Shown: positions 1 through 8,442, counted from the first letter of the stretch. The stretch: DNA of 63,742 nt from Fimiplasma intestinipullorum (GCA_018715065.1 DVMJ01000052.1:1-63742), one strand, 5' to 3'. Made by a program: numbers and translations. The notes: a model not told the origin generated them from the sequence alone.

Positions 1-31
1 AAGCTAACTGTTTAGCAAAAATTACAAGGCT

Positions 32-646
32 TTATTGCCCCATAATTTTCATCCATCCGGCTGTGTAAAAGGCTCGCATTTCCTTTACATAGTTTTCCGC
101 GTCATCCAGCGGCATTTCATGGATCACCAGTTCAAAGAAAGTATGAAACATGCCAGTGATCAGAATATGCTCTAATGCGGGGTCAATCTTCGGGGAAGGC
201 CGCCCCAGTTCCTCCAGAACTTTTTGATAGGAATGTGTTGCTTCTGCTTCAATTTCCACCATTTCATCAATAAGACCGGAAAAATGGGTTCCTTCTGAAC
301 AGCAGAGGATAAGTTTGCATTCTTCCAGATGCTCATAGGCGTAATGAAGCATTTCGAACATACATATTCCAGAAATATCACTCATAACTTCTGGTTGCTG
401 TTCGTGTGGAAGTTCAGCAAATTCCTGCTGCGCCTTCTTGAAGCAAGTAAGAATATAATCGTAATGTTTGCCTACCAGCGCTTCAAACAGTTCTTCTTTG
501 CTTTTATAATACCCATAAAATGCCCCGGTAGTCATACCTACCGTTTTGACAATGTTTCGTAGAGAAGCATCTTTATAGCCCTTTTCCAAAAACTCCGCTT
601 TTGCAGCGCGGTGGATGCGTTCTAAAGTTGTCAGATTTTCGTCTAT
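32..646 (-). CDS. TetR/AcrR-family transcriptional regulator
   Basis: A DNA-binding repressor of the TetR family. The N-terminal helix-turn-helix is clear (LRNIVKTVGMTTGAFYGYY, followed by KSKEELFEALV), and the rest is a helical ligand-binding domain. The first conventional start codon is a TTG at 589, but that would cut off helix 1 (ERIHRAAKAEFLEKGY), which the family needs. In the same frame an AGGAGG at 655-660 sits 8 nt before an ATA codon at 646, giving a 204-residue protein of normal family length, so I chose ATA as the start. A doubled palindromic operator lies just upstream, suggesting autoregulation. The regulated gene is probably beyond the left edge. The family call is certain; the start is inferred. 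Confidence 0.85.
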   Translation of the reverse strand: MDENLTTLERIHRAAKAEFLEKGYKDASLRNIVKTVGMTTGAFYGYYKSKEELFEALVGKHYDYILTCFKKAQQEFAELPHEQQPEVMSDISGICMFEMLHYAYEHLEECKLILCCSEGTHFSGLIDEMVEIEAEATHSYQKVLEELGRPSPKIDPALEHILITGMFHTFFELVIHEMPLDDAENYVKEMRAFYTAGWMKIMGQ

Positions 647-660
647 CGTATCCGCCTCCT

Positions 661-693
661 TATAACACTGTTATATATCACTGTTATATTATA
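661..693. promoter_or_regulatory. Doubled palindromic operator upstream of the TetR gene
   Basis: A perfect palindrome with 7-bp arms (TATAACA-C-TGTTATA, 661-675) is followed by an imperfect second copy. The core CACTG recurs with a 13-bp period (666 and 679). This is the arrangement expected for two TetR dimers next to the promoter of the minus-strand regulator gene. Confidence 0.6.
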
Positions 694-699
694 ACCCGT

Positions 700-960
700 G
701 AAAAAAATAGTGTCAAGAGAAAAGGAGGTTCTGGCGTATTTCACAGATTAACAAGCAATGCAAACATGTACATATTCTGCGATTTTGGCGGGTTTTCTAC
801 CCGCCAAAACGCTTGATGAGGGATAACCCCCCCAAGATTGTCCCCTTCGGTGGCGACTGCGCGTCCTGCGGAGTCTGAAAATTAGAAATAGGTAAAAGAA
901 AAACGCTATACAAATAGTTCGTCCATTCGCATAGCGTTTTCTTATTTCCCGTTCACTTGA
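700..960. other. Noncoding segment with GC-rich hairpin, possible mobile-element remnant
   Basis: No convincing gene lies between the TetR promoter and about 1050. A perfect 10-bp inverted repeat (TTTTGGCGGG 783-792, CCCGCCAAAA 800-809) is followed by a C-run and a GC-rich stretch (about 820-880) that is unlike the flanking DNA. A hairpin next to a nick-like GC-rich tract recalls a transfer origin of a mobilizable element, but I could not match it to a known one. Confidence 0.3.
899..947. terminator. Hairpin with T-rich flank
   Basis: AAAACGCTAT (900-909) pairs perfectly with ATAGCGTTTT (931-940) across a 21-nt loop. The right side runs into TTTTCTTATTT and the left side is A-rich, so it could terminate transcription in either direction. 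Confidence 0.45.
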
Positions 961-1083
961 CATAGGTCAGTCTTTTTGCAATACTTCTTTATACTCCTCC
1001 GACAATTGACAGGCATCCTTTTTTGACAAACTTCTTTCTTTCATGCTAAAATGAAAAAGCATAGAGAGCGTTCAAGAGGATCT

Positions 1084-1103
1084 ACCATCCATAAAGGGAT
1101 GGT
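1084..1103 (+). promoter_or_regulatory. Small hairpin in the leader of the TIM-barrel gene
   Basis: ACCATCC and GGATGGT form a 7-bp stem about 30 nt before the ribosome site. It is followed only by CTTTCTC, so it is a weak attenuator or mRNA-stability candidate. Confidence 0.25.
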
Positions 1104-1131
1104 CTTTCTCTGCCATAAAGGAGGTGCACAA

Positions 1132-1806
1132 ATGACGATTCATGATGAATATAATGATATACCCAGAATCCAAAGCAAACTAAGACATAACATCTTACAA
1201 ATGCCAGTCGAGACCTATCAGGCCAGTGGAATCGTCATTAACGGAAGACGAATCAAAACCTTTGTTTTCACTACCGATGTCGCCATTATTCGTAACTGTG
1301 ATGCGGACGCGGTCTTTGCTGTTTACCCATTTACACCGCAGCAAGCCATTAGTGATGCGGTGATCAAAGCCTCTTATATCCCTGTATTCTGTGGGGTTGG
1401 CGGCGGAACGACCCATGGGATCCGAACCGTCGGCCTCGCCAAGGATGTCGAATCACAGGGTGCCATGGGTGTGATCTTGAATTCCCCCATTTCCAATGAG
1501 ATCCTAGATCTCATCAGTCAAAGTGTCGACATTCCCGTCATCATTACCATTACCCACAAGGATACGGATATCGCAGCCAGACTGCGTGCCGGCGCTTCCA
1601 TCTTAAATGTCGCCGGAGGACCGGGAACCCCTGAACTCGTCGCTCACATCCGGCAAAGCTTCCCTGCCGTACCGATCATTGCTACAGGCGGAAAAACGGG
1701 TGAAGACATTGCGAAGACCATTGCGGCCGGAGCGAATGCCTTAACGATCACACCCCCTTCCACCCAGGATTTGTTCAAGCAGATGATGCATCAATATCGA
1801 CAGTAA
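1132..1806 (+). CDS. Predicted TIM-barrel protein, function unknown
   Basis: A 224-residue protein. The start is ATG at 1132 because AAAGGAGG precedes it by 8 nt; the open frame upstream of it has no ribosome site. The C-terminal half has a phosphate-binding-barrel pattern: ASILNVAGGPG, then VPIIATGGKTGEDIAKTIAAGANALTI. This resembles the glycine-rich strands of ThiG, KDPG-aldolase or nitronate-monooxygenase-type barrels. The central GVGGGTTHG is also glycine rich. No catalytic residue can be assigned. The gene stands alone on the plus strand between the TetR region and a convergent gene, with a shared terminator directly after its stop. The barrel fold is inferred; the substrate is unknown. 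Confidence 0.7.
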   Translation: MTIHDEYNDIPRIQSKLRHNILQMPVETYQASGIVINGRRIKTFVFTTDVAIIRNCDADAVFAVYPFTPQQAISDAVIKASYIPVFCGVGGGTTHGIRTVGLAKDVESQGAMGVILNSPISNEILDLISQSVDIPVIITITHKDTDIAARLRAGASILNVAGGPGTPELVAHIRQSFPAVPIIATGGKTGEDIAKTIAAGANALTITPPSTQDLFKQMMHQYRQ

Positions 1807-1836
1807 AAAATGTCCTGCTAGAGGACATTTTTATTT
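1806..1836. terminator. Bidirectional terminator
   Basis: AAAAATGTCCT (1806-1816) pairs with AGGACATTTTT (1822-1832) and is flanked by A and T tracts. It lies between two convergent genes and overlaps the stop region of the right-hand one. Confidence 0.85.
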
Positions 1837-2694
1837 TCGCTGCTGGCTATCTTCCAACGTTCTTTCCAGGTAACGGACCACTCGTTGATCCATGGCTTGC
1901 GGATAAGTGAAATGTAAGATTTCCGCCACTTCTGTGGCAAATTCACGCATCAGGATGATCATCTGCTTTAAACACTGAACAATGGCTGCTTCATTTTCAA
2001 GACGATAGGTCTGCATCAGCTTCTGGCAGCTCTCCTCATCCAGACAAAGGGGCAAATAACGATCACATTTTCCCGTATAACAGTAACCGTCATGCCGGCA
2101 GGCTGCCAACCAGTCCACCATCAGCAGCAACATCCGACGCATATGATCATTTAAGTACATCGCCGCATAAAAATACTCATGACGCCACAATCCCTTGGCC
2201 ACATAGGTACTGACCCAGAAAAACTCATTTAACGCGTCCTGATATTGCGCTTCAGAAGGAATATGCGTATAAAACTGCTGTGCCGTCGGTTCCGGCAGAT
2301 CCTGAAACGCACCGGTCTTATCCAGTAAACAGATCGTCATAGGATCATGACAGTACCTTTCGCTATACTTTTGATCAACCAGGGTCAGATCAATGCGATT
2401 GCCATCGACAAAGAGCATCAGCCAGGCGTAGGTTCCTGGATATTCAGGAGGGAATAGAGTCATCCCTTCAGGTTCCTGCATGATGACGACCGGACCAAAA
2501 TCAGCCGTCCAGTCATAATGGAGCCACGGTTCCAGCTCATCCACCACATAGACAATATCAAAGTCCTGCATCTCATCTACCCTTGCCAGCGGATTGGCGC
2601 GTGAACCATTGAGTAAGACCGCTAAAATATGTTCATCCCGATTGGCCCGATCAAAGATCAGTGCGTACATCTCATCGTTGGAACGTCTTTTCAT
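1831..2694 (-). CDS. Aminoglycoside 6-adenylyltransferase-like protein (AadE/ANT(6) family)
   Basis: A nucleotidyltransferase of the ANT(6) family, 287 residues, close to the usual 285-300. The family motif is visible near residue 30 (LNGSRAN, then DEMQDFDIVYVV). Family members transfer AMP to the 6-position of streptomycin, but chromosomal relatives in gut Firmicutes are often not proven resistance genes. I start at the second ATG (2694) because AGGAGG lies 7 nt upstream of it, whereas the first ATG at 2700 is only 1 nt from that site. The gene is monocistronic, with no insertion sequence or resistance neighbour, so whether it confers resistance cannot be read from context. Confidence 0.85.
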   Translation of the reverse strand: MKRRSNDEMYALIFDRANRDEHILAVLLNGSRANPLARVDEMQDFDIVYVVDELEPWLHYDWTADFGPVVIMQEPEGMTLFPPEYPGTYAWLMLFVDGNRIDLTLVDQKYSERYCHDPMTICLLDKTGAFQDLPEPTAQQFYTHIPSEAQYQDALNEFFWVSTYVAKGLWRHEYFYAAMYLNDHMRRMLLLMVDWLAACRHDGYCYTGKCDRYLPLCLDEESCQKLMQTYRLENEAAIVQCLKQMIILMREFATEVAEILHFTYPQAMDQRVVRYLERTLEDSQQRK

Positions 2695-2723
2695 AAACAT
2701 GCCTCCTTGCCCTCATTATACGC

Positions 2724-2753
2724 AAAAAAGAACGTTCTTTCAATGAAGAACGC
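2724..2753 (-). terminator. Terminator of the HAD gene
   Basis: CGTTCTT (2733-2739) and AAGAACG (2746-2752) form the stem. On the minus strand it is followed by a TCTTTTTT run. It lies just downstream of the HAD hydrolase stop. Confidence 0.7.
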
Positions 2754-2773
2754 CCGACAAAAACACTGCCTTA

Positions 2774-3610
2774 CTAACAAAGTCCCAGTCTTTTCAAACT
2801 ATGGTACACACCATCTTCTTCGACCGATTCACAAACCTCATCTGCGCATTTTTTCAAAACAGCGCTGGCATTTCCCATGGCTACGGCATAGCCACAGGTT
2901 TCCATCATCTCATAATCATTCATGCTGTCGCCATAACCAATGCTGTTTGCCAATGGCTCCCCAAGATAATCCATCACACGTGATACACCATGTCCCTTAT
3001 TGCAGGCTTTAGAAATGATTTCTCCATTGAGTATATCTTTTGAGAAAATATCATGGATGACAAAATGGAAACGATCAGACAAGACCTGCTTAGGTTCTTC
3101 CAGCTGATCCATGGTCTGACAGATGAAGCACATTTTTTGAACAGGCAACGGATGTGCATCATAATTTGACAGATCCTGAATATTAAACTGCTCCTGCTGT
3201 TCACGCAGCAAACGCTGCATCTCTGAATTGGACTGTTCCAGATTTTGCTGAGAAACAAATAACTCATTCATTGTCTGACTCTGGAAGGTGACCTCGTTGG
3301 TTTCAAGATTATATAAAACATGGTTTCGTTCAAAAACATCACGCGCCAACTGTACTTCCTGCGGGTCAAGACTCGCCTCATAGATCAGCTGGTCCCCGAC
3401 TTTGACATAACCACCTGCACTGCAGATGACCCCATCAAAACCGATCTCAAGTAAGGACTGCACCCCTGTCCAGGAACGTCCGGTACAAATAAAAGCCAGA
3501 TGCCCCTTACGGCGCAAACTCGCAATCGCCTCTTTTACCGGTTCGGATACATCGCCATGATTACTCGTTAGTGTTCCATCCACATCAAAAAAGACCACTT
3601 TTCTTTCCAT
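2774..3610 (-). CDS. Cof-type HAD-IIB phosphatase
   Basis: A haloacid-dehalogenase-superfamily sugar-phosphate phosphatase type protein, 278 residues. Motif I is FFDVDGTLT (residues 7-15, with the two aspartates), motif II is the TGR around residue 43, and motif III/IV is GYGDSMNDYEMM in the C-terminal part, followed by AVAMGNA. The large central cap (about residues 80-190) is the C2B type of the Cof subfamily. The genes on both sides have their own terminators, so it is transcribed alone. The substrate cannot be predicted from sequence. Confidence 0.9.
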   Translation of the reverse strand: MERKVVFFDVDGTLTSNHGDVSEPVKEAIASLRRKGHLAFICTGRSWTGVQSLLEIGFDGVICSAGGYVKVGDQLIYEASLDPQEVQLARDVFERNHVLYNLETNEVTFQSQTMNELFVSQQNLEQSNSEMQRLLREQQEQFNIQDLSNYDAHPLPVQKMCFICQTMDQLEEPKQVLSDRFHFVIHDIFSKDILNGEIISKACNKGHGVSRVMDYLGEPLANSIGYGDSMNDYEMMETCGYAVAMGNASAVLKKCADEVCESVEEDGVYHSLKRLGLC

Positions 3611-3674
3611 ATAGATCCCCCCTATGCATTAGTATAATCATTTACCCGGCAAAAGAAAAGTCAAAAATATGTTA

Positions 3675-3698
3675 AAAAAGGCGGTTAGTCCGCCTTTT
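3675..3698 (-). terminator. Terminator of the C-S lyase gene
   Basis: AAAAGGCGG (3676-3684) and CCGCCTTTT (3690-3698) form a perfect 9-bp stem. It overlaps the stop codon and ends in a T run on the minus strand. Confidence 0.85.
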
Positions 3699-4854
3699 GA
3701 TATGCTTCAATTCCATTCTTCAAACGTGCCATTCCATCTTCGACCCGACTTCTTGGACATGCCAGATTGATGCGGATAAAGGTCTTGCCGTTTTTGCCAT
3801 ACTCTTCACCGCTGGAAACATAAAGCCCGGTCTTGGCCCGAATAAACTGACACAATTCTTCTGTATCCTCACTGACAGCCTGACAGTTGACCCACAATAA
3901 ATAGGTCGCCTCTGACGGAACCACATAAAGTTCAGGCAGATTCTCCGCAATAAACTGACGCACAAAGGCTTTGTTTTCCTCAATATAGACGCATAGATCC
4001 TCCAACCAGGCTCGCCCCTTGGTAAAAGCCGCCGTATTGGCCTCCATGCAAAAGACATTCGGTTCAGCGACCTCATCGGTGTTCAAACCGCGATTCACCT
4101 TATGTCGGAGCACTGGATTTGGAACAATGACACTGGCTGACTGCAAGCCTGCCAGGTTAAAGGCCTTGCTGGCAGCTACACAGGTGATGCTGTTATTTTG
4201 ACACACCTCATCCACCGAAGCAAACGGTACATACTCCAGACCCGGTTTACATAAGTCACAATGGATCTCATCGGATAAAACCAGCACATGATGCTTTGCA
4301 CATAGATGTCCGATGCGGCGAAGCGTCTCTTTATCCCAGATCTTTCCGATTGGATTATGTGGATTACATAAGATCATCAAGGTCGTCTGCGGATCGGCCA
4401 ATTTCGCTTCCAGATCTTCAAAATCAATATGATACTCTTTCCCATCAAAAACCAAATCACTCGATAGAATATTACGTCCATTATTATAGATAGAATTATA
4501 GAAGATATTATAGACCGGTGATTGGATCAATACATTTTCTGCCGGTGTGGTCATCTTGCGTACGATCGAACTGATGGCTGGTACAACACCCGTACTAAAC
4601 AGGATCCATTCCTTTTTCAGCTCAAAGTGATGATACGTTTTCCACCAGTTCATGACACTTTCGATATAACTATCCGGGATGATCGTATACCCATAAACGC
4701 CTAACTGGGCCTTCTTTAAAATCGCTTCCTTGACAGCCGGACAGGTTTCAAAATCCATGTCGGCGACCCACATAGGCAGCTCATGATCAGCGACATCCCA
4801 TTTCATTGAATTCGTATGCCGGCGATCTACCGGTTTAGAAAAATCATAGGTCAT
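3685..4854 (-). CDS. MalY/PatB-family PLP-dependent aminotransferase (C-S beta-lyase)
   Basis: A fold-type I PLP enzyme of 389 residues. It has the MalY/PatB signature: an N-terminal DRRHTNSMKWD, PMWVADMDF, the CNPHNPIG loop, LSDEIHCDL with the PLP-pyridine aspartate, and the Schiff-base lysine in AASKAFNLAGLQ. Members cleave cystathionine or cysteine and release ammonia, pyruvate and a thiol. The upstream region carries a MerR-type operator in a 19-bp spacer, which is unusual for this enzyme and links it to the MerR gene at 16009-16338. The gene is monocistronic. The family is certain, but physiological lyase versus aminotransferase activity is not resolved. Confidence 0.9.
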   Translation of the reverse strand: MTYDFSKPVDRRHTNSMKWDVADHELPMWVADMDFETCPAVKEAILKKAQLGVYGYTIIPDSYIESVMNWWKTYHHFELKKEWILFSTGVVPAISSIVRKMTTPAENVLIQSPVYNIFYNSIYNNGRNILSSDLVFDGKEYHIDFEDLEAKLADPQTTLMILCNPHNPIGKIWDKETLRRIGHLCAKHHVLVLSDEIHCDLCKPGLEYVPFASVDEVCQNNSITCVAASKAFNLAGLQSASVIVPNPVLRHKVNRGLNTDEVAEPNVFCMEANTAAFTKGRAWLEDLCVYIEENKAFVRQFIAENLPELYVVPSEATYLLWVNCQAVSEDTEELCQFIRAKTGLYVSSGEEYGKNGKTFIRINLACPRSRVEDGMARLKNGIEAYQKAD

Positions 4855-4925
4855 TGTTTTTCTTCCTCCTTATTGGTTGATATGTATCCATCGGAGCACG
4901 ACAATGCGTGGATCTCCTTACTTCT

Positions 4926-4956
4926 ATCTTATACCTTGAAGTCTACTCCAAGTCAA
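4926..4956 (-). promoter_or_regulatory. MerR-type promoter/operator of the C-S lyase gene
   Basis: Minus-strand TTGACT (4951-4956) and TAAGAT (4926-4931) are separated by 19 bp, the long spacer typical of MerR-activated promoters. The spacer contains the imperfect palindrome CTTGAAGTCTACTCCAAG (4935-4952). The block ACTCCAAGTCAAGCAAAA is identical in the promoter of the MerR gene at 16372-16402. Confidence 0.75.
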
Positions 4957-4958
4957 GC

Positions 4959-4999
4959 AAAAAATAAAGACCGCTACGGGAATGCGGCCTTTATTTTAT
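4959..4999 (-). terminator. Terminator of the ECF/SDR operon
   Basis: On the minus strand AAAGGCCGC pairs with GCGGTCTTT across a short loop and is followed by ATTTTTT. It lies about 125 bp beyond the stop of the last gene of the operon, and no other gene ends here. Confidence 0.7.
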
Positions 5000-5120
5000 T
5001 CGTCACGGGAAAACGAATAGTATATATTATAGAAATTTGGGACAATGTTATTATAACAGAAATCCAGAAGTTGTGTTTACAAATTCTGAAAAGAAGTATG
5101 TCGTGAAATGCCAAATTCTT

Positions 5121-5918
5121 TCAATGATTCATCCACTTTTTCCAAACTAAATGCCCTAATTTTGAAAAGATAAGGGGTTTCAGCCAAATCTGAAAGTGCT
5201 TCAATGCCGGAATCGGATAATGCAGTCGTGATGTCTTTCCCTGACAAATTTTCAGAATTTGAAATGTAACCTCTTTCCTAGGTCGACCTGACTGAAATTT
5301 TTGTGACATTTTTTCGAGTTTTTGTTCGTAAACACCTTGACGACGGCTTTGTTTCATCGCGCCCTGCCGATAAAGATCCGTCTGCACGCAGCCCGGTTCT
5401 ACTAAATGTAAAGTAATGCCGTAAGGAGCCAGTTCGAGCGAGAGGCTTTCGGCGAGTCCTTCCAAGGCAAATTTAGTCGCATCATAACAGGACATCAAGG
5501 GTGTCCCACGTCGGCCGGCAAGACTGGAAAGCAAAATGATCTTACCTGACTGCCGCTCGATCATATCCGGCAACACCGCTTTGATCGTGTAGATTACGCC
5601 CATAAGATTTGTATCGACCAAACGCTGGATCTCGTCCATCTTAAGATCCTCTAAGAAACCACCCAGCATGACCCCGGCATTGCAGATAACAATATCAAAA
5701 GACCCGTACTGTTTGACAATACGTCCCAGATCATCATCTTTCTCTATATAGCTTAATACATCCGCCTTTTCTACCCATAAATGTGTGTGACCTGCCAGGT
5801 CCTTTGCTTTTTCAGGATGACGCACAGTTGCCACAACCTCAAAGCCCTCTTGGGCCAAAGTCAAAGCTACCTCTTTGCCAATACCAGAACTGCAGCCCGT
5901 AATCAATACCTTCTTCAT
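5121..5918 (-). CDS. Short-chain dehydrogenase/reductase
   Basis: A classical SDR of 265 residues. The nucleotide-binding GCSSGIGKE follows the first strand (VLITG), with NAG at about residue 80 (CNAGVMLGG), the catalytic serine in ILLSSLAGR and the catalytic pair in SCYDATKFALEG (YxxxK). The C-terminus is basic and aromatic, as in membrane-associated SDRs of retinol-dehydrogenase type. The start overlaps the end of the RpiR gene by 4 nt (ATGA), so the two are translationally coupled. It is the last gene of the ECF/PHP/RpiR operon, suggesting it acts on the imported compound or a derivative. The substrate is unknown. Confidence 0.9.
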   Translation of the reverse strand: MKKVLITGCSSGIGKEVALTLAQEGFEVVATVRHPEKAKDLAGHTHLWVEKADVLSYIEKDDDLGRIVKQYGSFDIVICNAGVMLGGFLEDLKMDEIQRLVDTNLMGVIYTIKAVLPDMIERQSGKIILLSSLAGRRGTPLMSCYDATKFALEGLAESLSLELAPYGITLHLVEPGCVQTDLYRQGAMKQSRRQGVYEQKLEKMSQKFQSGRPRKEVTFQILKICQGKTSRLHYPIPALKHFQIWLKPLIFSKLGHLVWKKWMNH

Positions 5919-6745
5919 CTTTCTTCCTCCGAGATGAGCTTTAGCTTCAACTGATGAACCTTTTCCAATGCGTCGGTGGAACGTTGTCCCATTTGCGTCG
6001 ATAATGCAACGATCAGACCGTCAATCAGACAGGCAGCACTTCCCATCGAATGATAGGCATTCGGTTCGCCGCGATACACATATAACTGTATATCTGCACA
6101 TTCCTTTTCAGGAATGAAGCGCCGTCCCACGAAAGCTAAAGTGCGATATCCCAGCTCTTTTTGGCATGCCAGGATCATCTGACCCTCACGCGATAATTTA
6201 GAAAAGCTAAACATGATGACTAGATCATCTTTTTTTATCTGAGCTAGACCTTCTACAATTTCAGAACCGGCCCGTGGCAGCAGCATGGTTTCGATCCCCA
6301 GGCGTCGCAGACGAAACATCAGCAATTCAGCCATACTGGCCGAGGCACTCTTACCATGGATAAAGACCCGATGCGCCTGCTCAATGGCCTTCAGCGCCTG
6401 TTCAAAAGCCTGATGATCTAAACCTTCCCTCGTCTTATCAAGCGCATATTGTCCACTGGCTAACCAGTCATCGATCAAAAAACGATCCCCCATGCTCTCT
6501 TTCATCTTGGCAGCCGGTCCCTGATGATAATTGGCTTTTGCCAGATAGCGTTTGAGATCCTTAAAATCCGCAAACCCCATATGCCGTACAAAGCGTGAGA
6601 CTGTCGCCACCGAAATGCCCAGGTGCGCACTTATATCACCAATCGACGAAAACATAAATTCATCGGTATGATTTTGAATATAGTCCAGTAAATGGGCTTC
6701 TGATTTGGTCAGATCCTCTGGAATCATTGAAAAATCCACGCTCAT
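5915..6745 (-). CDS. RpiR-family transcriptional regulator (HTH + SIS)
   Basis: A regulator of 276 residues with an N-terminal HTH_6 domain (residues about 1-75, with SIGDISAHLGISVATVSRFVRHMGF) and a C-terminal SIS sugar-phosphate-binding domain (about 110-240, with VFIHGKSASASMAELL and DLVIMFSFSK). RpiR proteins sense phosphorylated sugars and usually control adjacent catabolic genes. I start at ATG 6745 because a GGGGG-type ribosome site precedes it; the GTG at 6766 has none. It sits inside the operon, so it probably controls the ECF transporter, PHP and SDR genes. No clear palindromic operator was found upstream. Confidence 0.9.
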   Translation of the reverse strand: MSVDFSMIPEDLTKSEAHLLDYIQNHTDEFMFSSIGDISAHLGISVATVSRFVRHMGFADFKDLKRYLAKANYHQGPAAKMKESMGDRFLIDDWLASGQYALDKTREGLDHQAFEQALKAIEQAHRVFIHGKSASASMAELLMFRLRRLGIETMLLPRAGSEIVEGLAQIKKDDLVIMFSFSKLSREGQMILACQKELGYRTLAFVGRRFIPEKECADIQLYVYRGEPNAYHSMGSAACLIDGLIVALSTQMGQRSTDALEKVHQLKLKLISEEER

Positions 6746-6802
6746 CTTTTCAACCCCCTGACTCACTAGTATTAGCTTAGCTGAAAAGAAGAAGAATGTC
6801 CA

Positions 6803-7594
6803 CTATTTTTCCTGTAAAAGCACCTCTACATAATCACCGCCTAAAGCGTGAATGGATTTGAGCGCCCGTTTTAAAGTATTCGCGCATTGAACCTGAAAGG
6901 CCGCCTGATCTGAAACATGGATCACATGCTCTCCCTTTGTCATCTCCACCATCAGATCATCAACAGTGTTCACTGAATGCTGTAATTCGGTATAGATACA
7001 GCCATACTGAAAAGCCTGGTGAGTATCACTGCCACTGACAACAGGCAGATGGAGCTGCCTGCCTAACGCATAGGTCAAGTCCTCTGTACGCTGACGATCA
7101 AGGGCCACATCTTTCCCATTCAGATCAAGAAAATCAAAACGTCTCAGTTCTTCGAAAGGTAATTCAGGAATATGTCCGCCATCACGAAACGGATGACCGG
7201 CACCGACCTTGACATCATAAGTATCAAACAAGTTCCTTAATTCATGAAAAGGCAGAAAATGACCCGGGACCTTGTATGGTTCCAAAGATGCATTCAAAGC
7301 CAAGATATCTTCCACGCTGCCAATGCACAGCACATGCCCGCCTTCCGCAATATCCGTTTCCATGCCCGGGAAAACACGCAGACCATTAGGCAGCAAAAGA
7401 CAATCTCCCTCACGCTGGCTTTTTGATAATAGATAATGATAGATGTCCGCAAACTGCAGGGTATTGAAATGTTCTGTCAAACAAATCGCATCGAGTCCCT
7501 GATTTCTCGCCTGATCAAACATCCAATCCGTATAAGGAATGGAAAAAGGCAGTTTCTTGGCCAGCTTGCCATGTGTATGAAAATCAATCTTCAT
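6803..7594 (-). CDS. PHP-domain phosphoesterase
   Basis: A PHP (polymerase and histidinol phosphatase) family metal-dependent hydrolase of 263 residues. The metal-binding pattern is present in order: DFHTH at the N-terminus, CLTEHFNTL, FPGMETDI, GAGHPFRDG and SGSDTHQ. These are the usual ligands for a trinuclear metal site, so it is predicted to be an active phosphoesterase. I start at ATG 7594, with AGGAGG 10 nt upstream; the longer open frame overlaps ecfT and has no ribosome site. Its position between the ECF T gene and the RpiR gene suggests it dephosphorylates or hydrolyses the imported ligand or its product. The substrate is unknown. Confidence 0.85.
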   Translation of the reverse strand: MKIDFHTHGKLAKKLPFSIPYTDWMFDQARNQGLDAICLTEHFNTLQFADIYHYLLSKSQREGDCLLLPNGLRVFPGMETDIAEGGHVLCIGSVEDILALNASLEPYKVPGHFLPFHELRNLFDTYDVKVGAGHPFRDGGHIPELPFEELRRFDFLDLNGKDVALDRQRTEDLTYALGRQLHLPVVSGSDTHQAFQYGCIYTELQHSVNTVDDLMVEMTKGEHVIHVSDQAAFQVQCANTLKRALKSIHALGGDYVEVLLQEK

Positions 7595-7608
7595 CTTATT
7601 CTTCCTCC

Positions 7609-8442
7609 TCAAATCCAAGTCATCAGTAAACTGCCGCCGACCATCCACAGTAATGATAGAGCTAGAAAAACACTATCCAGGTGCGTAACTTTTAAAGCGG
7701 ATAATTTCATTTTCTTCACTGAACGGTTGCTGGCGGCATAGCGATACCCGCGCATCTCCAACGCCTCAACCGTTGTCCGGGAACGTTTGGCAGTGTTGAG
7801 GATCAGCGGATAAAAAGCCTGCATAATGATCCGTACCTGATAAATGAGATAACGGATCTTGCCCATCCAACCAGAGTGATCGGGCGGATTCCCACGCAGT
7901 CGATATGACAGAAGCACATTCTGAAATTCTTCCATCAGCATCGGTAAAATACGATAAGCATAAGCAATCGAAAAAGACAAACGCTCCGGACAGCCATACC
8001 ACATCAGACCATTGGACAGACGGTCTGGATCAAGACCCGAGAAAACGGTGATAGAGGCCAGCGAACAGGTCGTCACTTTCAAAGTCAGGATTAGCAAAGG
8101 CAAAATGGTCGAAGCATTGCCGCCAAAAAATAAAGAAACAATCAAAAGATATCCGGTTTGTGAAAAGACGCCGAGGACAAAAATGAACATGACCAGTCCG
8201 GCGACGTGTGCCAGCCAGGTCGTGATCATGACCAGTAAGAAACAGGTGAGCAAAAAGGCCACATCATTCACAAACCAGGGAACAATTCCAAAAAATAAAT
8301 ACCAGGCAATCAGGATCCGCGGATCCAGTTTGGCAATCAGCGTATCCGTATTTCCGTAAGCATTTTTTAATACCTGATTCTTTAGAAAATCGATGGAAAG
8401 TTTATCGAGTATATTTTCAGATAATTTCTGTTTCCATTTCAT
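7609..8442 (-). CDS. ecfT: ECF transporter transmembrane component EcfT
   Basis: The T component of an energy-coupling-factor importer, 277 residues. About 80 hydrophilic N-terminal residues (including LIAKLDPRI, the usual EcfT lead-in) are followed by membrane segments (ILIAWYLFFGIVPWF, VAFLLTCFLLVMITTWLA, and others). The cytoplasmic coupling helix contains RSRTTVEALEMRGYRY, matching the Ala-Arg-Gly-type coupling motif of EcfT. The start overlaps the fused ATPase gene by 4 nt. A dedicated T gene next to A and S genes marks a group I ECF system, in which all parts are encoded together for one substrate. Confidence 0.88.
   Translation of the reverse strand: MKWKQKLSENILDKLSIDFLKNQVLKNAYGNTDTLIAKLDPRILIAWYLFFGIVPWFVNDVAFLLTCFLLVMITTWLAHVAGLVMFIFVLGVFSQTGYLLIVSLFFGGNASTILPLLILTLKVTTCSLASITVFSGLDPDRLSNGLMWYGCPERLSFSIAYAYRILPMLMEEFQNVLLSYRLRGNPPDHSGWMGKIRYLIYQVRIIMQAFYPLILNTAKRSRTTVEALEMRGYRYAASNRSVKKMKLSALKVTHLDSVFLALSLLWMVGGSLLMTWI

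Noticed and set aside
1831..2694. Acquired resistance island suggested by the AadE-like gene
   Set aside because: The gene has chromosomal-type neighbours on both sides, its own terminator context and no insertion sequence, so a resistance island is not supported.
4816..5106. A 96-codon plus-strand open frame
   Set aside because: It overlaps the MerR-type promoter of the C-S lyase gene and the operon terminator; no ribosome site and no protein pattern.
8012..8359. A 115-codon plus-strand open frame inside ecfT
   Set aside because: It is antisense to a conserved membrane protein, and the charged repetitive composition mirrors the hydrophobic codons on the other strand.
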